The position numbers and the translations under genes are program-made. From Cepaea nemoralis (Eukaryota; Mollusca; Gastropoda; Stylommatophora; Helicidae), in NCBI GenBank assembly GCA_014155875.1, contig JACEFZ010026850.1, positions 840,001-904,000 on the forward strand: a stretch of DNA of 64,000 bases. The letters are read 5' to 3'. Below the pieces are notes generated by a model. It had not been told where the DNA came from and made no database searches. It saw only the letters and a list, made by a program, of their open reading frames with translations. Positions 43,976 through 55,708 of the stretch are shown here, piece after piece (within the stretch, counting starts at the first letter, position 1; each line of letters starts with the position of its first letter).

Positions 43976-44377
43976 CTTATGATCACTTGATGATGATGAA
44001 TGACGTAAATGAATTTTTATGTTGAATGTGTATCAGAAAGGAAATTCCATTCCTATTCTACTTTGAACTTCCTTAATACATCTTACAGCAGGTGCTATAA
44101 TTATAAAGCACCTAAATACTTAAAACCACTGACGTGCTCCATTCACTCAGATGTTGCATTTGCGTATATTTTTTTCCCTTTTCTTTCTTAGTTACTATTC
44201 GACACGGCCTAGACTAGAATTTCAGAAAGAGAATGTGAATGGTATAAAGGCATTTTAAAAAAAAGAAAATTGTCTATATAAACGCATATTGAAGGTTTCA
44301 TTGTCATCTTCATATCGTCTATTCAATTCTCATTGACTTGGCGATTTGGCAGTAGGCGCCTTGCGTTGTTTTTGTTT

Positions 44378-44492
44378 TTACGAAATGGTATGGTTGCCGA
44401 TCGTTCAGCAAACTTGCCAAAAGATCACAAAAGCAATAAATGCGGGTGTTGACTGCTACGTCCTGTAGAGGAAATGCAACTAACTTTTTATT
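44378..44492 (+). mobile_element. SINE subfamily B, 3' part
   Basis: gaaatggtatggttgccgat, gcaaacttgccaaaagatc, ataaatgcgggtgttgactg, cgtcctgtagaggaaatgca. Plus orientation, head missing. Confidence 0.75.
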
Positions 44493-44499
44493 AATTGAT

Positions 44500-45130
44500 G
44501 ACTCCGCGTTTAGAAATAAATGCAGTAGTACTCACTCAAGCCGTATTTAAAATCCTGCTGGCCAAATAGAATGTTAGATTGGCGATTGTGGGTGAGAGCT
44601 TGGACGTAATGAAATACGCAGTACATGTGAAGTTAAGAACGAGGATAGTCTAAGACAGTGGTTCTCAACCGGTGGGGAATTCCCCCCTCCCCCTAGGTGG
44701 GAATTTTGGAGGTTCCGAGGGGGGGGGGAGGGGGGAAATGAAGATTATTTCAAGATTGCGTTAATACAAGAACCGATTACTTGATCTTGTTTTTTCCCTT
44801 CATACTTTACGGTTCTGTAGGTCTAAACCTTCAAAAATTCATTTTATAAAGTAAGTAGACCCACAAATCATGTTTTATGTTGACGTCTAGACTTGTTTTA
44901 GTATGTGCTATTAAATTTAGCTTCAATTATTACGTATACTGTGTAGGGGCAGGGGGACATTTTTAGGGAGAAAATACGATAGGGGGAGGGGGGGGGGGGA
45001 ATGACGTTCTAAAAATATGATGAGGGGGGAAAGACGTCCTAAAAATATGGTGAAGGGGGGCACGGGCCAAAAAAGGTTGAGAACCACTGGTCTAAGAATT
45101 GACTTGTCACTTGTTTCGTTTTCAAGTTAG
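44500..45130. repeat. Dispersed repeat hosting a MITE
   Basis: 44500-44655 and 45090-45130 together match 61290-61500: cgcgtttagaaataaatg, ctcaagccgta, ctgctggcc, gaacgaggatagtc, cacttgtttcgttttc. The copy at 61.3 kb lacks the MITE, giving an empty-site comparison. Confidence 0.75.
44656..45089. mobile_element. hAT-type non-autonomous element, 434 bp
   Basis: Perfect 15-base inverted ends CAGTGGTTCTCAACC / GGTTGAGAACCACTG and a perfect 8-bp target duplication gtctaaga at 44648-44655 and 45090-45097. This end sequence is the well-known hAT-type (Charlie-like) terminus. The interior is G-rich runs with no coding capacity. Confidence 0.93.
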
Positions 45131-45689
45131 TGCGAGCAAGCAAAATAAACTCATGCATTCGTAAACTCAAGGTGAAGGTTCAGGGTCAAGCTGACTTTTC
45201 ACGCACACTTGACTTAAACTGCACCACGTTTCCAAATTACAGCATGGGGCAACGGTTGCTTCCCCTGTTTAGTGCGAGTCTACATCCGTTTTTCAAATAG
45301 CCAAGTGGTCATTTCCCCCTTCCCTCATTACCTCTACACTGTTCTACCCCTAAAGATAAGTTATAATTTGGGCCCACCCCAGGCTAATATTAATGATCAT
45401 GTGACCAAATCAACAAATTTCGGAAATTAATTTGAAAGGGATTGTTGTCCATAGGAGAAAGAATTCCCCCCCCCCCCCCCCCCCAAAAAAAAAAAAAAAA
45501 AAAAAAAACGAGACGTAGACTGATAACTTTACTAGATATCGATCACAAGTGGCAAAATGGACGTTGCAGCTAAAGCCTTCGTCAGCATAGAAAAAAAAAG
45601 ATCACAAAATGACACAACTGCATGAGAAATTGACAAACACTACATTAAAATATACGGGGAAAAGGGGGGGGGGGGGGGTCAAATGTTTA
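45131..45689. other. Non-genic; C and A homopolymers
   Basis: A C run (45467-45484) followed directly by an A run (45485-45508) and a G run at 45666. No gene recognised. Confidence 0.6.
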
Positions 45690-46215
45690 CTGTAAATGTT
45701 GATGTGAATATATTCTGAGAAAAACAAAAGTAAAGACCAAATGTATCATTGTAGTCACCACTGCGTTCATTGCAAGTTTCTCCACCGCCGATAAAGTGCT
45801 TGGATTCCTGTAGGAAGAAAATGGATCTTGGTCGCGTGTGTAACCACTCATGCACCACCTGCTGTACCTCTTCATCTGACCGACAAGTCTGCCACAGAAG
45901 TCACGCCACTCCACTCATACACTTGCTGGACTGACTAGCATGCATCGCCATATTTGACCTTCATTGGCCGATGAATTTCTATAGGTCTCACCCCTTATCT
46001 GATTTTAAAAACAAAACGGTTGGTGCATGTCAAAACTGGGGCGGCCATCTTTAAATTGTCCTTATGAAATCACCGCATTCGTCTGCACCGTGATGTCACG
46101 TGATTCACACTTCGCATCATCCTTAATAACGATATTAGCAGGTTACAAGACAGTGGCATGGATATTGTAATTTCTATCACACTTTTAAGGATTTTGATCT
46201 AAAGCCTCCTTGTAT
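45690..46215 (-). mobile_element. Mariner-type transposon remnant
   Basis: Minus strand reads SDEEVQQVVHEWLHTRPRS then FFLQESKHFIGG and CNERSGDYND, matching the C-terminal pattern of mariner transposases (EVxxAVHEWLxxxPKxFF...GDYVE). The catalytic Asp region is absent. Sister copy at 33540-34065. Confidence 0.75.
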
Positions 46216-46385
46216 GAATATAAAAGTTACTTATCTGTATCCTTGTTAAGTAGGAGGTAATGTAAACCCAAGCAAGTAAACCGCAACCAAATTTTATAAT
46301 TGCAGAGTAACTCGCTACTCCAGTTCCACCGCTACAACTGCATGTGAGGTATGTGAATGGTGTAAATAATTCTAGGAGTACGACA

Positions 46386-47105
46386 GGGATGTGTTTTGTC
46401 ACCGGATCTCTTCTCCCTCTATAGCGAAGTAAAAGATCTACAACAATTGATGGACATTGTAATGACATAGATTGCAAAGAAAGGACTCTCTTTGAATATT
46501 AAGAAAATGGTAACAATAGTGATATCAAAGAAAACGGGGACACCAACATGGGAAATGGAAATAGAAGGAGATATTCTTAAGCAAGTGGATAATTTTAAAT
46601 ACCTAGGAGCATTTATAACGTCACATGGAAGATGTACAACAGAGATTAAGAACATAATAGGACAAGCAAATGCTGCATTTAAGAAAATGAAAAGTATCTT
46701 ATGCAATAAGTTACTATTATTGAATGTAGGAAAGGAAGTACTGAAATGCAACATAAAACCTGTTTTGCTGTAAGGCAGTGAATCTGGGAATACACATGAA
46801 CAAACTAGAAAGAACTTGGAATCAACAGAGATGTGGTTCCTGAGACAAATGTTGCGAATTCCTTGGACTTCCAGAGTAACTAACAACGACTGCCTGAAAC
46901 AGGCTAATGAAACTAGAACATTATATACAACAATAAGAAAGAGACAAACTGCTTTCTTCGGTCATGTAATGAGAAGAGAGGCATTGGAGAACATTGTAAC
47001 AACTGGAAAGATCGACGGGAAGAGAGGCAGAGGCAGACCAAGAGACATGATGCTGGATGGGCTGAGACGGTGGCGTGGAGGAGTATCATCATCAGAACAG
47101 TGATT
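46386..47105 (+). mobile_element. RTE-like LINE subfamily 1, copy lacking the active site
   Basis: Starts at LGVRQGCVLSPDLFSLYSEV and jumps directly to KDLQQLMDIV, a clean deletion that removes the YADD motif. The rest to LRRWRGGVSSSEQ is fairly well kept. Truncated at the right by the LINE that starts near 47150. Confidence 0.85.
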
Positions 47106-47149
47106 CCCTGCAAGTGCAGGCATTAAGAATAATGACGCCAGCTGCAGCT

Positions 47150-47962
47150 TGTAATCGTTGTAATCGTTACGCGTAATGGGAAGGTCGATGTGCTACAATG
47201 GCAGAGTTTGTTCGATATGGATGAAAGACATATCATCTACTGTTGGGACTTCAATGCCAGAGGCAGTCAATGGGGGAATAGCACCACCAATAGACTAGGG
47301 AGAAGATCTGGAGGACCTCCTGGCATCTGCTGCCCTAGTCTGTCTGAATGATGGGATGATCACTATAATAGCCACTCGACCAGGTGATTCTGACTGAGTC
47401 ATTGACTTAGGCCCTGGTGTCGCCCACCATCGCACCAAGGAGCCGGTGGGGCACACTGGGATACCACAACAGTGACCACTACCCTTTTGTCATCCTGATC
47501 GAGAAAGACAGGGCCAGGAGTCAAGGAAACAAGACAAATACCTTCCCGTATGACAACACTGGTCAAGACGTCATTAAGCAAGATCAAAAGAAGAAAATTA
47601 ACTTCCTCCCGCAGCAGACAAGAAAGATGGTTGCAACCACCATGGTGGAATGGAGAGGTCGAGAAGGCATGACTGAGAAAGAGGCAGGCTGTCATAGACT
47701 GGCAAAAAGCCAGAAAGGCTAACATGCCACAGGGTGAGTTGGCGAACCTGAAGACTGAGGTCCATAGAACGATGACTTAATTCAAACCCTGCGTCAAATA
47801 GGCCAAGGCCGAGAAATGGGACGAGTTCTGCATGAAGGTGTGCTCCGAGCGATCTCTTGCGACATTCTGGCGCCTCCATAAGAGCAAGAACGGTGCTGCA
47901 CAACGGAGGGATTGTCAGGATCTTGCAATCAGCAATAATACAGGCTCGTAATACCTCACAGA
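47150..47962 (+). mobile_element. LINE 5' part: endonuclease region
   Basis: Encodes an AP-endonuclease-like segment: DFNARGSQWGN, then LNDGMITIIATRPGDSD and a serine/aspartate block, with frameshifts, then a linker (AKAEKWDEFCMKVCSE, FWRLHKSKNG). It is the upstream half of the element that continues at 58449, split by the LTR retrotransposon at 47963-58448. Confidence 0.75.
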
Positions 47963-48451
47963 TGTGATAATAAACACGGTCAAAGAATGACTTGACGTGA
48001 CACACAGTGAATACAAGTCTAACACTTTATTCACACTTCTCACTCGCCACAAACATTACATGCATCGCGCAATTACAATAGCGATGCCATTACACAATCA
48101 ATATAGATATACAATAGATCAATACACAACTTACAATACTCCTTATCGGGCGCACAGTCATATACACTCAAACAGGCGTTCTCTCTCTTCGCGTTCACAC
48201 ATACAAGCCATGCGAGCATACATTGAACCGTCCGTCCAGTACCACTATCCGACGCCGTCTCCTTTCTAACGGCCGTGAGTCCTTGTTAGTCGGGGTTGTC
48301 TCCCTGTGTGGACTCCGTGTACCACGCGCTGCACCGACTGACCATTCCTGTCACGGCAGAAATAGTGTCGCTCACAGGCGTACCTGGCGTAATTGCCAGG
48401 CGTCGATGAAGACGTGGCAGAACTGGTGGGGAGATTGGGGAGATTATGACA
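47963..48451 (-). repeat. 3' LTR (489 bp)
   Basis: On the minus strand it starts TGTCATAATCTCCCC and ends TTATTATCACA, so TG...CA ends are present. An AATAAA lies near its 3' side (gtgaataaagtg). The first ~75 bp match 58374-58448, and the remaining ~415 bp do not match the right-hand side. Confidence 0.8.
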
Positions 48452-48472
48452 TTCTCCCGCCCCCTCTCTTAT
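48452..48472 (-). promoter_or_regulatory. Polypurine tract
   Basis: On the minus strand ataagagagggggcgggaga lies immediately before the 3' LTR start, the expected place for the plus-strand primer in reverse transcription. Confidence 0.8.
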
Positions 48473-49730
48473 GAAAGGAGTATCCTTTCATGTTGGCTAT
48501 ATACATTGGTTTATTCATTAAACCTGTCAGAATCGACCCATTGTTTGTCATCTGACATGACACTTTGGATTACCTTGAAATATAGTAGATACTTGTATGG
48601 TATATACACACGCTCTTCACTGATGCTATCACGCCACACTACTCAAGTACAATCCACTAGTTGGATATTTACGTAGGTTGTAAATTGACACAGCCAGTCC
48701 GGTAGCTGTCAGCGATTTATGCTATCTCTCAAGCCACGCAACCACCTCCCGACAAATGAATTTTTTTATAAACACGACATGCCAGGCCGCGAGTCCTCTT
48801 CCTAATAAGATGACTCCAACATTTTGACCCCAACCTCATATGGTCAGAAGTCTCATGTAGGTCTACAACTTCGGTAATTACTCCATGCATAGTTGATGTC
48901 ATCTTGACGTGTCGCCATTCTGGCAACATGAGGAAGGCTTTCTATACCTGTTACACATTATCAATAATTTCAAATTGTTTCCCTTGGTTGTAATAAGTGA
49001 AACAACAAAACAATCTGTGGGCGATAATTTCCACAAGCTTTCAAAGAAAATAAATTACATTTTTAACCCAAGTTCCAAGCGTCACAGTTTGATGCTTATT
49101 ATCAATAGTGAACCAAATAGTACTATTGAGAACAAGTGAATCAAATTATGATTCCTAGATTACAAATATCAAAAATACTTTCATACAATTTGGATATGCA
49201 AAATTTCAACTCACAAAGTTTATGTAAATCGTCAATTCTTTGTGAGAATTCTAATATAGTCCGCTAGTTTCTAAATTAATTACAAAAACTCCGGAAGTAC
49301 ACAGTTGGTGTGCTAAGATGTAAGTAACACAATGTTCTTCCGTCGGGATGTTGCATAAACGACTGGATTACGCAGTTTACAAGCACACTTGCTGGATTAA
49401 ACATTCTTTTGAAGTACGGAATACACGTCTGATGGATTTAGATGTCGTCTCTTTCTCACAGTTTAAAAAGTCTGAACACTCTACTAAGATGATATTAATA
49501 GTGTTCAACAGTGTTCCTAAACACAGGTACTACGGATATTTGAACAGATAAAGTAAGGTAAGTCTTGAATTCCTCGTAGCACTGTTCGTTTCAATGTTGA
49601 TAAACATTAAAAATAATATTATCTTTCGTTCACATAACTCACAAGTATTCATCACATTCACGATAATAAGATATAATATATTTACATTGGGACATTGTCC
49701 ATATCACAATTACAACACAGCGTTTCTGAA
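48473..49730. other. LTR element, non-coding 3' region
   Basis: About 1.26 kb between the end of RNase H and the polypurine tract, AT-rich with no protein domain I recognise. No envelope-like frame is seen. Confidence 0.5.
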
Positions 49731-49734
49731 ATAT

Positions 49735-51952
49735 TCAATATTCGCCGTGTTGCTGAGCACTGTAACGGCCTGCAGATTCATTACTGATCTGCAGTGTGCG
49801 CTCAGGCACCAGTAGGCTTTCGGATGTGTCGTACGGACATCTGGAAAGAAGGTCGGCTATCGTATTTTGTGTGCCGCTGATATGCCTTACTTCGAAACTG
49901 AAGTCTTGCAGTAATAGAGACCATATTGCTACCCTGCGGATAGTAGGAGTTCCAGTAGTGATGATTGCCAACGGACCGTTGCCTGTCTCGACTATAAAAT
50001 GTTTTCCTAGAAGAAACCTCGATAATTTTCTAATAGAGTACATCAGAGCAAGGGCCTCAATTTCAGGCGTCGACCAATTTTTTTCTCTTGGTTTTAATTT
50101 ACGACTTACGTAGTATACTGGGTGAAGGATTTGATCATGCTCTTGCAATAATACTGCCCCGATCGCTATGGAGCTCGCGTCTGTTCTCAATCTGAAAATA
50201 GTGTCCAAATTTGGTAATTTGAGTATCGGGTTACTAGAAAAGTAAAATAACACTGTTGTGAATGCAGGTCTCAGGCATTCGCTGTTTACAATTTTGTTAG
50301 GTTTGTCTTGTGTTAGTAAATTGGTGAAACACTCAGTTAATGAAGCAAAATTTGGAATAAACTGTCTGTAATAGTTTAACAGACCTAGGACACTTCTTTA
50401 TTCTTTCTTTGTTGTCGGACGAGACAATTTAAGAATTCTTGACACGATGTTGTCGTCAGTAGTGACAAAGCCATTACAAATTTTATAACCCCAAAAAGTA
50501 ATTTCTTGGAAGGCTATGTCAACCTTTGATGGTTTGACTGTAAGGCCATGGTGTCTGATGCGGTCAAATGTCTGCTGTAATGTCGTTATGTGGTCTGTCA
50601 TTGTCTTCGTATGTACACAGATGTCGTCCATGTAAGGAATAATATTCGGTATGTCAGTCAGTAGAAGTCTGGTCATCCGTACAAAGGTCGCAGGGGCATT
50701 GACTAGCCCGAATGGAAGCTTGCACCATTCGTATAGACCTCAGGGTGTGGCAAATACTGTCAGATGTATGCTGTCTGGATGCATCGGTATTTGCCAATAT
50801 CCTTTTGTCATGTCCAGTTTCGTAAAGTATTTTGCGTCTGTTAGTTCCGTCAATATGTCCTCACAATTACTCATTGGTTCTAAATCTAACTGTGTGATAT
50901 TGTTGAGATTCCGATAGTCCACACAGAGACGTATGGAGTTGTCCTTCTTTTTCACAATCACTATTGGTGAACAAAAATGTGATTGTGATCTTCTGATGAT
51001 GTGATTGTTCTCCAGTTCTAGAATTTCTTGATGTAACTTGTCTTTGTAGTGTATGGGAATGGAGTATGGTCTGCACTTTATTGGTGTGTTGGATGTCAGA
51101 ATAATGTGATGATGCACTAAGTCTGTCTGTAATGGATGGTTGGAGAATGTACTACTGTAGTCTTGTAACAGTTGTCTGCAATTGTTGGTCTCTGTCTGAG
51201 TAAGATTATGATTTATTTTGATGTCGTGTAGAGAGTCTGTCATGTCAAGTGATGGAGTCGGTATTTCTTCTGTATCGTCATCGTCTGTGTGGTCCACTAT
51301 CGTTGTGCTTGCTGCAGTCTCGTTTTGGTCTCCATCTCTGTTGTAGTACGGTTTTAACATGTTGATGTGAAATATTTTGTGTTTCTTGTTTACTGCGATT
51401 TCGTAGTCCACTGTCGAGATTTGTCTCAGTACTTTAAACGGTCCTTGCCATGTGTCTGTCAGTAGGTGTCTGTCGCTTGGCAAAAGTAATAGTACGTCTT
51501 GTCCAGGTGTCAGTGTTATTGTCCTGTTTCCTCTGTTTGCATACTGTCTGTAAATAGCACCATATTGTTTCAATGCTTCTTTAGCTAGAATACACGATTG
51601 CATAATTCTATCTCGTAATGCTGTTACATGTTCATAAGATGATACTGATTTATGTTCCTGTACACTATCAGTTAACATTGAATGATACATAGATAATGGG
51701 TCGCGTGGTTTGGCTCCATAGACAAGTTCAAATGGTGAAAAACCCGTACTGGAATGAGGTACTTCGCGATATGCAAATAATATGGCAGGTAAATAAGTAT
51801 CCCAGTCTTCAGGGTGTCCCTGGGTAACTTTAGCTAGCATATTCTTGAGATCCCCATTTATTTTTTCTATAATTCCCGTCGAGTGAGGGTGATACGGGCT
51901 GTTGAAACATTGCTTTACACCTAACATTCTGGTAAAAGGATTGATGATCTGA
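49735..51952 (-). pseudogene. LTR element pol, second set: INT C-terminus, RT, RNase H
   Basis: Reading down the minus strand: integrase from SPYHPHSTGIIEKING (catalytic Glu kept) through WQGPFKVLRQ and FHINMLKPYY; RT fingers (LCVDYRNLNNI, KLDMTKGYWQIPM) to 50740; RT palm with IPYMDDICVHTK (50398-50676); RNase H (49735-50253) with LRTDASSIAIGAVLLQ and SGTQNTIADLLSR. The RNase H site usually read ETDH is ETGN, so one catalytic Asp is lost. Frame breaks lie near 50740 and 50400. Integrase precedes RT here too. Confidence 0.85.
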
Positions 51953-52790
51953 CTGTACCCTAAACTGTACTCCATACAAATATGGTTGACATTTTTGTAC
52001 GGCCCATACGAGTGACAAGCATTCTCTTTCCACTGTAGAATAATTCTTTTCCGCCGGTAAAGTTTCTTACTGGCATAGGCTACAGGTTTCAACACCGAAG
52101 CGTCTTCTATCCCTTCTTGTAACAAGGCTGCTCCAATTCCGATCCCACTCGCATCTGTTCTTAGCACAAAGGGCTTTGAAAGGTCTGGGAGTTGTAGAAC
52201 TGGCTTGTTCACCAACGCCTCCTTTAATTGACTGTAGGCCCCTTCGCATTCTGAAGTCCATATAATTGTATCTGGGAGTCCCTTTTTCAAGGATTCCGTT
52301 AATGGATTTCCCAGTTCGGTAAAATGTGGGATGAACTGCTGATAAAACCCACACAACGATAGAAAGGATCTTACATCTTTCATAGTTTTAGGTCTTGGAG
52401 CTCGTCTTACTTTTTCCAGGTTCTTCTCCTCCGGGACAATTTTTCCTGGAGTGATAGTATGACCTAGAAATTCCAGAGTTTGGTAACCAATCATGCACTT
52501 GGTTGGGCGCGCGGTAAGCCCTGCTTCCCGGAGCTTGTTGAAAACTCTCTCCAACGACCCCAACTGGTCCTCTAAACTGTCACTAGCAATCAGTATATCA
52601 TCCATGAATGAGATAATGGACGGATCACGTAGAGGATCTAACAAACCTCTCATCATGCGAGTAAACACACTAGGCGCATTGCTGAGTCCAAAAGGCATGA
52701 CGTTGAACTCATAGTGTCCACTGGGTGTACTGAAAGCCAGCAGAGGTCGAACTTCCGGTTTGACCGGGATCTGATAATAACCCCTACTCA
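51938..52790 (-). pseudogene. LTR element pol, first set: RT palm and RNase H
   Basis: Continues the 52784-55708 frame after a one-base insertion near 52795. RT palm (MPFGLSNAPSVFTRMM, SFMDDILIASDS), the connection (LGHTITPGKIVPEEKN, FLSLCGFYQQFIPHF), then RNase H (FVLRTDASGIGIGAALL; after a frame change, VERECLSLVWAVQK and VQSDHQS). It then switches, at a tcagatca microhomology near 51944-51952, into the integrase of the second set. Confidence 0.85.
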
Positions 52791-55708
52791 GATCCTACTT
52801 TAGAGAAGTACTTAGCCTTATGGAGCCTGGCGAATAGCTGGGTTGGATTCGGCAAAGGTTCCACCTGAAACTGGATATGACTATTCAAGAGTCTATAGTC
52901 AATACACAACCTGTGTTCTCCACTCGGTTTACGTAACAACACCACTCCGGCATTATATGGGGATGTGGATGTCGCGATCACATCATCCTCCAACAGTTTC
53001 TGTATCTCCTCCTCCAAAGCTTTCTCTTTAGAAAATGGCACTGGGTAAACTTTTTGGCGGACAGGATCTTGCGTGGTTAAGGTCATCTCGAACTTGACCA
53101 GCTCCGTCCGTCCTGGTTTATCTGTCAGGATCTGCTTATGGGATTTGAGAACCTGGGCAATCTTTTCCCTCTCCTGGAGAGTCAGATCAGGGTTCACCTG
53201 TACTTCCTGATAAGTTTCCTGGTGCACTAGAGGATACTCCCTTCCCTCGTCTGGTCCGGTTTCAGTCTCCACTGCTACCGCCATTGCCATGAGATGGGCT
53301 GCTCCTTCACCGGTTCTTTCTTCATATTTCCTCAAGAGATTAATATGGAAAATCTTCGACTTTCCCCGGATCCGGATTTGATAGTTGGTTCTGGATACCC
53401 TCCTTTCCACAGGAAATGGTCCCTGCCATCCTATCTTCAGTTTGTTGGTTCCAGTTGGGAGTAGCAACAAGACTTTGTCTCCCACCTCAAGAGCTCTGTC
53501 TCTAGACCTACGATTGTAGTACTCCGCATGTCTCTTTCTGGCTTTTCTCAAGTTTCGAGTCGCCAGAGCCCAACCAGTGTGAAGTTTGTTCTTCAGTTCC
53601 TCCACGTATTTGTACGAGGAGATCACTTCTTCTGACGTCCCTTCCTCCGTCCAACTCCTCAGCAAAGCTTCCAATGGTCCCTTGATTGGTCGACCAAACA
53701 GCAGAGTAGCTGGCGGTACTCCTGTTGAGCCATGTGGCACTTCCCTATAGGCAAAAAGGGCTGCCGAGATGTATTCATCCCACCTATCAGGTTTTTCCTG
53801 GGCCAGTTTCCTGAGCATTGTCATCAACGTGCCGTTGAAACGCTTTACTTGTCCATTAGCTTGCGGGTGGTAAGGACTGGTATGTATATGGTTGGAGTGA
53901 AACACCCCAAAAACCTCCTCCATGAGTTTCCCACAAAACTGTGACCCATTATCCGCCAGAATCTGATTAGGGAAGCCTAATCTTGTAAAAGCCTCCATCA
54001 ATGCATCAGCCACTCGTTTCGAGTCAATGGTTGGCAATGGTATGGCTTCACTCCCACTCCACATTGAACAGCAATCCACCATTGTGAGGATATACATGTT
54101 CCTCTTCTTAGTCCTAGGAAGAGGACCCACGATGTCGATAGCTACCCTCTTGAAAGGAGAGTTCATAATGGGCATTTCACCGTACACCACCGGCGCTGTC
54201 CAGTGTTTCGGTGCCACCCTCTGGCACTCAGGGCATGATTTTACATACCGACGCACATCTCCAGTCAATCCTGGCCAATAATAGTGGCAGGAAATTCGCT
54301 GCATGGTGGCAACCATACCCATGTGTCCGCTGAACGAAATGGTATGCCCCATCTGAAGAATTTGGGAACGGTAGGCTTTCGGGACTACCAACTGACCTAG
54401 TAAGTGGTCTCCTCTTCCGGCTCTCCGGTAGAGTAGCCAATTCTTCATGTAGTACTGTCCTCGTTTGGGTGGAACAGCACTTTTCTGCAGCTTTTTGTAG
54501 CAAGGACGTAAAGTATCATCCTCACTCTGGGCAGTTCGTAACTCCCCTGGCATTGGGTTTGAGACCATTGTCTCCGCCTGATCCGTTTCCTTCTGAGATC
54601 GTGTCTGCATAGCTCCCATGTGGATTGGTTCCTTGGGCATTCCCAAAAAGACATATCGACAACCGAGGATGACGGGAAATATGGGATCAGTCAATACAGC
54701 GGCCTTGATTGTGCCGGTGACGTATCTTGACCGAATCTCCACTTGAGCAATGGGTAACTTCATGGCCACAGCACTCTTTGTCGCAGGCTGTATCTCCATG
54801 GTCTCCCCTGTGAGTTGTTCTGGGTATACCAGATCCGCAGAAATCACAGCTTCCCCATCCAGGCCAGTATCGTATAAACATTGGACTTGTTGGCCATTCA
54901 CCTCAATCAACTCCACCACCGGGGGTCTCCCTTGGTCCGGAGTGTCTTCCACCTCCTCGACCTTTTCCTTGAAATCCTCGATTGGTTCCCCAAGGCGTGT
55001 TGCGAAGTTGGCGTCATTTGCCTTGCCTCTGCAGTCTGCAGTATTATGTGCTTTCGACCTGCAGTGTGTGCACCATTTTCCCTTCCAAGCTTTCCGTGTG
55101 CTCTCTTTGTTCAGAGTTTCTTCGCCGACCTCAGCCTTGTCTGTGATCACTTTCTTAGGAGTCACTTGGCAGGCCGCGAAGTGAGAACTTTTCGGTTTCG
55201 ATCGGCAGTCTTTTGTGTTGTGAGATGGCGACTTGCATATCGAACACCACTTCTCAGACCACGGTCGTTTTGCTGGAGAATTCGAGGTGCTCTTGTTTCC
55301 TTCCTTCACCTTCTCTGAACTCTCCGTTGACGTCTTCATATAAGGTTCCACTTTTGTTTCTTTCCAGTTCTTAGATTTCTTTCGGTCTTGTTTCTCCTGA
55401 CCTTTGGTTTGTGTACTTAGTTCTGCAGCCTCCTCATGTACTTCTACGAATCTTTCCGCCAGCTTATTCACAACATCAATCCGTTCCGCCCCTTGCTCTC
55501 CCAAGAATGTTCTGAGAGGTTTCAACATTTGCTTTCGCATCTGGTCGATCACCATGAGCTCTTCGAGACTCTCATAGTCCCGCTTGAATTCGGCTAAATC
55601 CATCAATTTTTGGAGATATGATTTCAACCTTGTAGGCGGCGAATAGCTCTCCCGGCTCTCTTCTTGCCGATCGAAACTTCTTTCAATACGTGTGTGCTGT
55701 GATCTCAT
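52784..55708 (-). CDS. LTR element gag C-terminus, protease, integrase and RT start
   Basis: 974-codon frame. Two CCHC-like knuckles (C155/C158/H163/C168 and C213/C216/H221/C226; spacing C-x2-C-x4-H-x4-C). Protease active site DTG at 280-282. Integrase zinc site H455, H462, C492, C495; core D525 and D586, but the third acid at 622 is Lys (NGQVKRFNG), so strand transfer should fail. GPF motif at ~763. RT begins ~880 (LCIDYRLLNS) and is cut by a frameshift at 52795. PR-INT-RT order is visible in one uninterrupted frame, which is strong evidence for the unusual layout. Start codon uncertain; a gag frameshift precedes it. Confidence 0.9.
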   Translation of the reverse strand: MRSQHTRIERSFDRQEESRESYSPPTRLKSYLQKLMDLAEFKRDYESLEELMVIDQMRKQMLKPLRTFLGEQGAERIDVVNKLAERFVEVHEEAAELSTQTKGQEKQDRKKSKNWKETKVEPYMKTSTESSEKVKEGNKSTSNSPAKRPWSEKWCSICKSPSHNTKDCRSKPKSSHFAACQVTPKKVITDKAEVGEETLNKESTRKAWKGKWCTHCRSKAHNTADCRGKANDANFATRLGEPIEDFKEKVEEVEDTPDQGRPPVVELIEVNGQQVQCLYDTGLDGEAVISADLVYPEQLTGETMEIQPATKSAVAMKLPIAQVEIRSRYVTGTIKAAVLTDPIFPVILGCRYVFLGMPKEPIHMGAMQTRSQKETDQAETMVSNPMPGELRTAQSEDDTLRPCYKKLQKSAVPPKRGQYYMKNWLLYRRAGRGDHLLGQLVVPKAYRSQILQMGHTISFSGHMGMVATMQRISCHYYWPGLTGDVRRYVKSCPECQRVAPKHWTAPVVYGEMPIMNSPFKRVAIDIVGPLPRTKKRNMYILTMVDCCSMWSGSEAIPLPTIDSKRVADALMEAFTRLGFPNQILADNGSQFCGKLMEEVFGVFHSNHIHTSPYHPQANGQVKRFNGTLMTMLRKLAQEKPDRWDEYISAALFAYREVPHGSTGVPPATLLFGRPIKGPLEALLRSWTEEGTSEEVISSYKYVEELKNKLHTGWALATRNLRKARKRHAEYYNRRSRDRALEVGDKVLLLLPTGTNKLKIGWQGPFPVERRVSRTNYQIRIRGKSKIFHINLLRKYEERTGEGAAHLMAMAVAVETETGPDEGREYPLVHQETYQEVQVNPDLTLQEREKIAQVLKSHKQILTDKPGRTELVKFEMTLTTQDPVRQKVYPVPFSKEKALEEEIQKLLEDDVIATSTSPYNAGVVLLRKPSGEHRLCIDYRLLNSHIQFQVEPLPNPTQLFARLHKAKYFSKVGSE

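Noticed and set aside
43660..43986. His/Thr-rich minus-strand frame
   Set aside because: Read-through of a (GT)n microsatellite.
48473..49730. Envelope-like gene after RNase H
   Set aside because: No frame longer than ~80 codons and no signal peptide or membrane pattern.
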